From the NCBI RefSeq assembly GCF_002420705.1, contig NZ_DIIM01000010.1:52881-91842 (forward strand): a DNA stretch of 38,962 nucleotides. The letters run 5' to 3'. Shown one piece after another: positions 32,606 through 38,962 of this stretch. The position numbers and the translations under genes were made by a program. The notes beneath the pieces are model-generated. The model did not search any database. It saw only the letters and a list, made by a program, of their open reading frames with translations, and was not told the DNA's origin. The DNA comes from Sphingobacterium sp. UBA5670 (lineage in GTDB: Bacteria; Bacteroidota; Bacteroidia; Sphingobacteriales; Sphingobacteriaceae). Each line of letters starts with the position of its first letter. The stretch's first letter is position 1.

Positions 32606-33850
32606 TTAGTTTCTTTTTGGTTGTTTGACAGGGGCTGAGGTTTTGGTTTTTAGGTATTTGCTTGCCTGTCCGGTTAACCAAAGATAATGATCATTTGGAA
32701 GATTATCTTCAATACCGACAAATGAGCCCGTTCCATTAAGTGGGACATCTTTTTGATGCAGTGTCTTGAATATGGCGGTACCTTCATCGACTTCATCAAA
32801 CATGGCGATGTAGAGCATTTGGGCACCTATTGAAAGGTTATACTGTAATTGCTTCCAGAGGAAATTTCCGGAATCACGTGCGACAAAAGCACGGGAGCTA
32901 CCCGTCATGTTAGTCCAGGAGAATCCAGGAAAGCAAAGTGGGGCATAATCGATTTGATGTTGTTTGCACCAGTCCATATCATCTTTGATTAAGGATTTGA
33001 ATTGATCGAATCCGGCCTGATTATATCGACCAACAAACCAAGGCATAATGATATCTGATTTTTTGATGAGTTCATGCAAAAATGGATCGGATTCAGTATC
33101 CTGGCGTAATTCACGCCAATAAGTCGGTACGCCAAGAAGCACGCTATAGCCGTTTTGTTTGAGGTAATTGACAATACGTTCGGCTGTTTTGAGATTATAT
33201 TTGCGACCGTCGTTAAATCCGATACCCCAAACGGCAATCAGTGGTTTGCCATGATGAAAAAGATAGGTTTTGGCGCGATCACGCTTTTTGAGGTTCCATT
33301 CTTTTTCAAGGGCGGCTACATCGTCCATTAAGATTTTGTCGTCGCCATCTTTTATACCACTAAGGTCGTACATGACGCAGATTGCGCGGTCAAATTCATT
33401 GGCTGAACGAATAGCCGAAGTCAACACTGTATTGAAGTGGTTGCGACCACTGGGGTTGGCAATCTCACCTACGAATCGTTGCATAAATACGCCATCGATT
33501 CCATATTGTTGCATCCATTTGAAATGGAGGTTGACGGAAGAATAATCATGGGCGCTATAAAGCTTAGCGGGCTTGCCTTCTTTTGTCATAAAAGGACTAT
33601 CATAGGTCTTTTGATAGGCGCTGACGTCGGGCCAAAAATCGATATTTGTAGAACCGGGTTGGAATCCGTTTTTTCCACGATAATGGTACCATCCGCGGTC
33701 TGCACCATCAGTAGGACTATTGAACCAACCTTGGTAGCCGGCCATAACAAGGCCGCTATAGGAGTCGTATTGTTTTTGTGCGAATAGTAAGCCTACCGAA
33801 AAAAGTAGACAGATGCCAAGAAGATGGAATTTGAGCGTTTTAGCTATCAT
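32606..33850 (-). CDS. GH71/GH99-like glycoside hydrolase
   Basis: A 414-residue exported protein (signal peptide 1-24, SVGLLFAQ). The mature part begins YSGLVMAGYQGWFNSP and contains WMQQYGIDGVFMQRFVGE, typical of the GH71/GH99-like barrel. The late motif FDEVDEGTAIFK carries Glu353 and Glu356 with the same E-x-x-E spacing as the catalytic pair of GH99 endo-alpha-mannosidases (NEWHEGT). Database names for such proteins vary (xylosidase/arabinosidase, GH71/99-like), and no activity can be fixed. GH99 enzymes cut internal alpha-1,2 mannose-linked chains, which would suit a locus with GH92. First gene of the operon with GH95, divergent from the third susC. Confidence 0.85.
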   Translation of the reverse strand: MIAKTLKFHLLGICLLFSVGLLFAQKQYDSYSGLVMAGYQGWFNSPTDGADRGWYHYRGKNGFQPGSTNIDFWPDVSAYQKTYDSPFMTKEGKPAKLYSAHDYSSVNLHFKWMQQYGIDGVFMQRFVGEIANPSGRNHFNTVLTSAIRSANEFDRAICVMYDLSGIKDGDDKILMDDVAALEKEWNLKKRDRAKTYLFHHGKPLIAVWGIGFNDGRKYNLKTAERIVNYLKQNGYSVLLGVPTYWRELRQDTESDPFLHELIKKSDIIMPWFVGRYNQAGFDQFKSLIKDDMDWCKQHQIDYAPLCFPGFSWTNMTGSSRAFVARDSGNFLWKQLQYNLSIGAQMLYIAMFDEVDEGTAIFKTLHQKDVPLNGTGSFVGIEDNLPNDHYLWLTGQASKYLKTKTSAPVKQPKRN

Positions 33851-33902
33851 ATCTATTTATAATTAAGTTATCCCGCTAAATATCGATTAACCCAATTAAT
33901 AG

Positions 33903-33925
33903 TCCATTAATAAAGTATTAATGGA
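33903..33925. promoter_or_regulatory. Perfect inverted repeat, candidate operator
   Basis: TCCATTAATA (33903-33912) and TATTAATGGA (33916-33925) are perfect complements around AAG. It lies 53 bp upstream of the GH71/99-like start codon, suitable for regulating that gene. No T-run follows, and it is outside the presumed transcripts, so it is more likely a protein site than a terminator. Confidence 0.5.
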
Positions 33926-34038
33926 ACATATAAGTATTTGTTTTTAATATAGCAACAATCTCGTAGGTTGGATGCAGCCGGTTGCATTGTTTTTTTATAC
34001 TAAAAAAGTGACAAAGTGAATTTCAAGAAATAAAAGTC

Positions 34039-34067
34039 AATCGATTGCGTTATTTGCGCAATCGATT
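34039..34067. promoter_or_regulatory. Perfect inverted repeat upstream of the susC 3 promoter
   Basis: AATCGATTGCG (34039-34049) pairs with CGCAATCGATT (34057-34067) around a 7-bp centre. It ends 15 bp before the candidate -33 element, the usual place for an activator of the downstream susC/susD genes. The sequence is unrelated to the operator-like repeats of locus 2. Confidence 0.55.
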
Positions 34068-34082
34068 TCGTGACATCATTGT

Positions 34083-34113
34083 TTTGTTCCCATAAATTAT
34101 CCCTCTAATTTAA
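34083..34113 (+). promoter_or_regulatory. Candidate promoter of the locus 3 susCD genes
   Basis: TTTG (34083-34086), 19-bp spacer, TAATTTAA (34106-34113; two mismatches to TAnnTTTG). Spacing agrees with Bacteroidota promoters. Leader to the ATG at 34175 would be about 55 nt. Confidence 0.45.
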
Positions 34114-34174
34114 TGGGCTGAACCAGTCAATCTAATACTAAACTGACAGACTCAATTTTACTAACTATTTAATT

Positions 34175-37100
34175 ATGATTTCAAAATTTACAAGTAACCA
34201 AAAGGTAAGCCTGCTTGCTATTGCTCTTGTTATCACATCTTCGCAAAATCTGCATGCAACGGATATGCCTGTTGTATTTAAGCATACAGCAGATTTGGTT
34301 GATCAAAACCAAGTTACGGGAAAAGTAACAGCTGAAGATGGTCCGGTATCGGCTGCAACAGTTTCGGTAAAGGGTACATCAGTCTCGACCTCTACAGATG
34401 CAAAGGGAACATTTACAATTCGAGCGAAAGCCGGTGATATTTTGCTTGTTAGTAGCGTTGGCTTTAAAACTAAAGAAGTAACTGTTACAGGGACGACCCT
34501 GTCAATTCAGCTCGAAAGTAACAATGAGGCTTTGGAAGAAGTTGTTGTTGTGGGATTTGCCAAACAAAAGAAAGTAAATCTAACTGGTGCTGTACAGGCG
34601 ATCACGTCAAAGGATCTACAGGACCGTCCCGTCACAAATGTATCTTCAGCGATCCAGGGTAAATTTTCGGGTGTAACAATTACTCAAAATTCAGGACAGC
34701 CCGGTAAAGACAACGGTACAATCCGAATCCGTGGTTTGGGTACGATCAACAATGCGAATCCGTTGGTTATTGTAGATGGAATAGAAAGCTCAATGAATAA
34801 CATCAATCCAAATGATATTGAAAGTGTTTCCGTATTGAAAGATGGACCTAGTGCAGCGATCTATGGATCGAAAGCTGCTAATGGTGTTATTTTGATTACA
34901 ACGAAAAAGGGCGGTAGCGGCAAACCACAATTGAATTATACGGGATATGCGGGTATTCAGGATCCAACACGTTTGCCGGAATACATGAATTCCTATGATC
35001 ATGCCGTGATCTTAAATGAAGCTCTTAAAAATGAGGGGAAGACACAACGTTTCTCCCAGCAGGATCTGGAACTTTTCAAAAATGGATCTGATCCGGATGG
35101 GCATCCCAATACGGATTGGTTAGGACTGTTATATAAAGGAACAGGTTTCCAGCAATCACATAATTTGCAGGTTACAGGTGGAACAGAAGATGTACAGTAT
35201 ATGGCGTCCGGAGGCTATTTAGGGCAAAAAGGGGTTATTAAAGTAGCTAGCTCAGACCGCTATAATTTACGGACAAATATTGGTGCAAAAGTGTCCTCTA
35301 GACTCCGTTTTGATTTGGGCTTGGCTTATAATTATCAACGTATTACAGAACCGGTAAACCCTTATACTGGTGATATGGCGCAGATCTTTAGACAGGTAAA
35401 CCGTATTCCTAGTTTCATTCCATACAAATACAGCAATGGTGTATATGGTCGCGGTAGCGATGGTAACCCAATAGCTTGGATGGATCAGGAGGCAAAGGAT
35501 AATATGGTCTATAAACATACACAGGTCAATTTCTCCGGCGAATTTAAGATCATAGATGGATTGAAAATCAAACAGGTCATTGGATTTCAACCGATCGACA
35601 ATATGTCTTCCAAATTTGTCAAAGACATCCAATACTACGCGCCAAATGGTGATTTGGGGCCTAAGCAAGGGGTGAATAATTTGACTGTTTATAACTTCCA
35701 ATCCGAACGATTGACTTTTCAAACCTTATTGACCTACGATAAAAAAATTGGTAACCATCAGATCAATGTTTTAGGCGGTTTTATGGACGAAACATTCCGT
35801 GCAGATTACTCCAGTGCTTACGCACAAGGGTTCTTGAATAATGATTTTTCAGAATTGAATTTGGGCAGCAAGGATGGAATGAAAGTTGATGGCGGTGCCA
35901 AAAAATTAATTTTAAGATCGTTTTTTGGACGTATCAATTATGCCTTTGCAGATAAATATTTATTGGAAGCAAATGTAAGACGTGATGGAACATCCCGATT
36001 CTTAGGCGCAAACCGTTGGAGTACGTTCCCTTCGTTCTCAGCAGGATGGCGTATTTCTCAGGAAGATTTCTTTAAAGAATCTTCTTTGTCCGATGCAATC
36101 TCAGAATTGAAATTAAGAGGTGGTTGGGGTAAACTCGGAAATCAACAATTAGCGGCAACATCAGACAATTCATATCCTTCTTCCGATGCTTATTATCCAG
36201 GTTTATTTACCATTTCTCCTGGCTATAATTACTCCTTTGGTGGTGAGATAAGTTCCGGCGGAGCCATTGTTGAATCCGCAAACCCAATTTTGAAATGGGA
36301 GTCAACGACAAGTACCAATATTGGTTTGGACCTGAATTTCAAAAATAATTTGGGATTTGTATTTGAATACTTTGACCGTAAAACTGACGGAGTGTTGTTA
36401 AAACTGCCCGTATCGAATTTATATGGCCTTCCAGCGCCTTACCAAAATGCAGGGAAAGTGCAAAATAATGGGGTAGAGCTACAAGTAAACTATCAAAATA
36501 GTATCGGAGATTTCAAATATAGTATTGCCGCAAATGGTTCTTATATCAACAACCAAATTAAAAAATGGGCTAGTGACGAACCGCAGGTCAATGGAACTTT
36601 CTATATCTATGAGCAGGGACGACCAATCCGTTCGTTTTATGGCTACGAAACAGCCGGAATCTATCGTTCGGACGAAGAATATAAAAACAGTGGCATTCAA
36701 GGCGTGAACGGAACTGTAGGTGCTGGTGATATTATCTATAAAGATCAGAATGGCGATAAAAAAATCGATGGAAATGACCGTGTATATCTAGGATCGCCAG
36801 ATCCAAAATTTATCTTTGGTCTGACCTCTAATATGAGTTATAAAAACTTTGATCTGAGCTTATTCTTCCAAGGTGCGGCTAAAGTACAAGGTTATCTTTG
36901 GGGTGAAGCCATTGGCGGGATCTCGGGATCTGATAAACCGACAACTATTTTTGCAGATCGTTTCAATGCAGAGACCAATCCAAATGGCTCTATGCCGAGG
37001 GCATTGACCAGTTGGTCACAAAATAGTCCTTCAGGCACTCCTTCCGATTTCTGGATCCAGAATGCAAGTTATGTCCGCTTGAAGAATATCACCTTTGGTT

Positions 37101-37288
37101 ATACCTTACCAAAAACGTTTACGGATAGAATCGGTATTAAGGGGGCCAAGCTATATTATAGCGGGCAAAACCTCTTGACCTTTACTGGATTTGCTAAAGG
37201 ATTTGATCCAGAGGCACCAGCGGATTCTAGAGGTAATTACTACCCACAGGTGAAAACAAATGTGTTTGGTCTTAACGTAAACTTTTAA
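34175..37288 (+). CDS. SusC/RagA-type TonB-dependent transporter (locus 3)
   Basis: A 1037-residue outer-membrane importer without STN domain. The signal peptide is about residues 1-29 (SSQNLHATD). A carboxypeptidase-regulatory-like domain (about 45-112, VTGKVTAEDGPVSAATVSVKG) is followed by TonB-box LEEVVVVGFA, plug (PLVIVDGIESS, DIESVSVLKDGPSAAIYGSKAANGVILITTKKGG) and the barrel ending FGLNVNF. The susD gene follows within 10 bp. It is divergent from the GH71/99-like and GH95 genes, with which it probably forms one utilisation locus. Regulators of this locus are not visible inside the window. Confidence 0.96.
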   Translation: MISKFTSNQKVSLLAIALVITSSQNLHATDMPVVFKHTADLVDQNQVTGKVTAEDGPVSAATVSVKGTSVSTSTDAKGTFTIRAKAGDILLVSSVGFKTKEVTVTGTTLSIQLESNNEALEEVVVVGFAKQKKVNLTGAVQAITSKDLQDRPVTNVSSAIQGKFSGVTITQNSGQPGKDNGTIRIRGLGTINNANPLVIVDGIESSMNNINPNDIESVSVLKDGPSAAIYGSKAANGVILITTKKGGSGKPQLNYTGYAGIQDPTRLPEYMNSYDHAVILNEALKNEGKTQRFSQQDLELFKNGSDPDGHPNTDWLGLLYKGTGFQQSHNLQVTGGTEDVQYMASGGYLGQKGVIKVASSDRYNLRTNIGAKVSSRLRFDLGLAYNYQRITEPVNPYTGDMAQIFRQVNRIPSFIPYKYSNGVYGRGSDGNPIAWMDQEAKDNMVYKHTQVNFSGEFKIIDGLKIKQVIGFQPIDNMSSKFVKDIQYYAPNGDLGPKQGVNNLTVYNFQSERLTFQTLLTYDKKIGNHQINVLGGFMDETFRADYSSAYAQGFLNNDFSELNLGSKDGMKVDGGAKKLILRSFFGRINYAFADKYLLEANVRRDGTSRFLGANRWSTFPSFSAGWRISQEDFFKESSLSDAISELKLRGGWGKLGNQQLAATSDNSYPSSDAYYPGLFTISPGYNYSFGGEISSGGAIVESANPILKWESTTSTNIGLDLNFKNNLGFVFEYFDRKTDGVLLKLPVSNLYGLPAPYQNAGKVQNNGVELQVNYQNSIGDFKYSIAANGSYINNQIKKWASDEPQVNGTFYIYEQGRPIRSFYGYETAGIYRSDEEYKNSGIQGVNGTVGAGDIIYKDQNGDKKIDGNDRVYLGSPDPKFIFGLTSNMSYKNFDLSLFFQGAAKVQGYLWGEAIGGISGSDKPTTIFADRFNAETNPNGSMPRALTSWSQNSPSGTPSDFWIQNASYVRLKNITFGYTLPKTFTDRIGIKGAKLYYSGQNLLTFTGFAKGFDPEAPADSRGNYYPQVKTNVFGLNVNF

Positions 37289-37297
37289 TTGAAAATC

Positions 37298-38914
37298 ATG
37301 AAACTTAGAAATATAACGATCGCATTGAGCGTAGCCACCTTATTGTTCTCCTGTCAAAAACTCGATCAGGAGCCGTTGGATGCATATAATGCCGATAATT
37401 TTTGGAAAACGGAAGCGGAAACCGACTTTGCTGTAACAGGATTGTATAGTGGTACAAGGGGAAGTGATGGCAAGCTTACCGAAGGATCTGCTTGGGAAGA
37501 CGGTACCCAGATCTTTTACATGGACTGTACTTCGGATAACTCCAATAGTGATTTTCCTTGGGAAGGTTTTCAGGCTTTAGGTAATGGCACGGCAACACCG
37601 ACAAACTCTGGAAACGCGGAGGCACGCTATACATTCGAGCATATCCGTCGTGCCAATTATATTTTGGAAAATATAGAAAAATCACCTGTTAATGCCGACA
37701 AGAAAAAACGATTGATCGCTGAGGTACGCGTGATACGGGCTTACAAGTATTTCGATATGGCAACCCTATTTGGTGGTGTACCAATCGTTACCAAAACTTT
37801 GACGACAGAGAATTCATTTGCGCCCGCAAATACGCAAAAAGAAGTATTGGAATTTGTTGAAAAAGAATTGAAAGAAGCAGCTGCTGATCTGTCTTATGCC
37901 AAAGGAGGGGGACGCATGTCCAAAGGTGCAGCGCTGGGTTTATTGGCGCGTTGTTATGCTTTTGAAAAGAAATATCAGGATGTCATCAATACGACACAGG
38001 AGATAATTTCCTCGGCTAATTATAAATTATTCGATGATTATGCGACCTTATTTGAAGAAGCAAACGAAAATAATAGTGAAGTCATGATGAATATTGAATA
38101 TTTGGTAAATATTCAAGGATATACATCACTTGGTATTATGTTACCCAATTCAATGGGCGGATGGGGATCTATTGTACCAACACAAAGTTTGGTGGATGCT
38201 TACGAAACTGCCGATGGACAGACTATTGGCGAGTCGAAATCATACGATCCAGCAAATCCGTATGAAAAAAGAGATCCCCGCTTAGGTGCAACTATTGTTT
38301 ATCCGGGAGCGCTTTATAACGGTAAATATTTTGATCCATTAAATCCAAAATCGGAAGACTATCCTTCTGGTCCGGATAATGCATCTAGTACCGCATACAA
38401 CTATAAAAAATATATCCAAAACCCAAGCAGTTATGCGAACATTTGGAACGTCGGTACCAACATTATTGTGATGCGTTATGCTGAAATGCTTTTGTTAAAT
38501 GCGGAAGCAAAGATTGAATTGGGTATTATCGACAATACAGTGTATGATAATATCGATTTGGTTCGCGTACGTGCGAAAATGCCAAAAGTAGATAAAGCAG
38601 TTTATAGCGGTCAGAGCAAATTGCGTGAATTGGTACGTCGTGAGCTGCGGGTCGAACTGGCTGGAGAGGGACGCCGTCGCTTTGATATTATTCGTTGGGG
38701 AATAGCCAAAGATGTGATGAATGGTCCGGTAAACGGTGCACTGTCAAAAGGTACAGTTGATCCTAAAACGGGTAAGGTTACCTATACTTCCTTGACAGAT
38801 CGTTTTTTCTCAGAAAATAGAACATTTAAAGCTGGAAAAAATGAATTGTGGCCAATTCCACAAGCTGTAATTGATAATAGTAAAGGGACGTTGAAACAAA
38901 ATACTGGGTACTAA
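37298..38914 (+). CDS. SusD/RagB-type outer-membrane lipoprotein (locus 3)
   Basis: A 538-residue surface glycan-binding lipoprotein, from ATG 37298 (a TTG at 37289, directly after the susC stop, would add three residues). The lipobox Cys is about residue 19 (TLLFSCQKLD). SusD features: LIAEVRVIRAYKYFDMATLFGGVPI, GRMSKGAALGLLARCYAFEKKY, MRYAEMLLLNAEAKIELG, LRELVRRELRVELAGEGRRRFDIIRWGI and the ending LWPIPQAVIDNSKGTLKQNTGY. It is complete. Any enzymes further along the operon lie beyond the window. Confidence 0.95.
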   Translation: MKLRNITIALSVATLLFSCQKLDQEPLDAYNADNFWKTEAETDFAVTGLYSGTRGSDGKLTEGSAWEDGTQIFYMDCTSDNSNSDFPWEGFQALGNGTATPTNSGNAEARYTFEHIRRANYILENIEKSPVNADKKKRLIAEVRVIRAYKYFDMATLFGGVPIVTKTLTTENSFAPANTQKEVLEFVEKELKEAAADLSYAKGGGRMSKGAALGLLARCYAFEKKYQDVINTTQEIISSANYKLFDDYATLFEEANENNSEVMMNIEYLVNIQGYTSLGIMLPNSMGGWGSIVPTQSLVDAYETADGQTIGESKSYDPANPYEKRDPRLGATIVYPGALYNGKYFDPLNPKSEDYPSGPDNASSTAYNYKKYIQNPSSYANIWNVGTNIIVMRYAEMLLLNAEAKIELGIIDNTVYDNIDLVRVRAKMPKVDKAVYSGQSKLRELVRRELRVELAGEGRRRFDIIRWGIAKDVMNGPVNGALSKGTVDPKTGKVTYTSLTDRFFSENRTFKAGKNELWPIPQAVIDNSKGTLKQNTGY

Positions 38915-38941
38915 GCTCCCTTACATTCAATATTTTTTACT

Positions 38942-38962
38942 AAGCAAGCAAGCAAGCAAGCA
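38942..38962. repeat. (AAGC)n tetranucleotide repeat at the window edge
   Basis: Five copies of AAGC plus one base run to the last base of the window, starting 27 bp after the locus 3 susD stop. The total copy number is unknown because the repeat is cut by the window end. Confidence 0.7.

Larger units (their letters stand above)
33851..34174. other. Divergent regulatory region between the GH71/99-like gene and susC 3
   Basis: A 324-bp non-coding region. It holds two separate perfect inverted repeats (33903-33925 and 34039-34067) and a promoter for the plus-strand susC (34083-34113). No clear promoter was found for the minus-strand genes, although the first inverted repeat lies at the right distance to govern them. 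Confidence 0.6.

Noticed and set aside
35267..35722. 151-residue minus-strand open frame inside susC 3
   Set aside because: Antisense to a conserved transporter barrel, with no leader, motif or family resemblance.
1..38962. CRISPR arrays, tRNA/rRNA genes, insertion sequences or phage genes
   Set aside because: No repeat-spacer pattern, cloverleaf, transposase or integrase motif was seen on either strand.

Overview
The window looks like chromosome of a Sphingobacteriaceae-type Bacteroidota, most likely Sphingobacterium or a close relative. The evidence is three SusC/SusD outer-membrane pairs, a FecI-like sigma/FecR pair, lipoprotein and SPI-type signal peptides, moderate AT richness, and promoters resembling the Bacteroidota form (TTG, about 19-20 bp, TAnnTTTG). 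I see no rRNA, tRNA, CRISPR array, insertion sequence or phage gene. The theme is glycan foraging.

Layout: (1) 86-1492 (-), a GH29 alpha-L-fucosidase, divergent from 1622-4336 (+), a histidine kinase, an overlapping OmpR-type response regulator and a Crp/Fnr-like regulator. (2) 4552-5367 (+), an AraC-type regulator, convergent with 5370-6500 (-), a membrane-anchored metallo-beta-lactamase-fold hydrolase. (3) 6653-14607 (-), an operon in the order ECF sigma, FecR, SusC with STN domain, SusD, TlpA-like thioredoxin protein. (4) 15079-17469 (-), a GH110 alpha-galactosidase followed by a truncated sulfatase. (5) 17733-29930 (+), a membrane-spanning SARP-like regulator, then SusC, SusD, a DUF3823 lipoprotein, GH43 and GH92. 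(6) 30116-33850 (-), a GH71/99-like protein and GH95 alpha-L-fucosidase, divergent from 34175-38914 (+), a third SusC/SusD pair that continues to the window end.

How it fits together: SusC/SusD pairs bind and import oligosaccharides, while the secreted GH29, GH95, GH110, GH43, GH92 and GH71/99-like enzymes trim fucose, alpha-galactose, mannose and other residues. The mix suggests fucosylated or alpha-galactosylated complex glycans, but the exact substrate is inference. The three Sus-like loci appear to be controlled differently: the first by sigma/anti-sigma trans-envelope signalling, the second by a one-protein transmembrane SARP-like regulator, and the third by no regulator visible here.

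The most interesting signals are regulatory. The transmembrane SARP-like protein sits just upstream of a promoter that carries TGTTAAT heptamers repeated every 11 bp, the geometry known for SARP operators. The two-component operon has three CCTAAT repeats at 11-bp spacing next to its -7 box. The hydrolase gene beside the AraC-type regulator has a 9-bp direct repeat at 22-bp spacing. These are sequence observations; the regulator-operator pairings are inferred.
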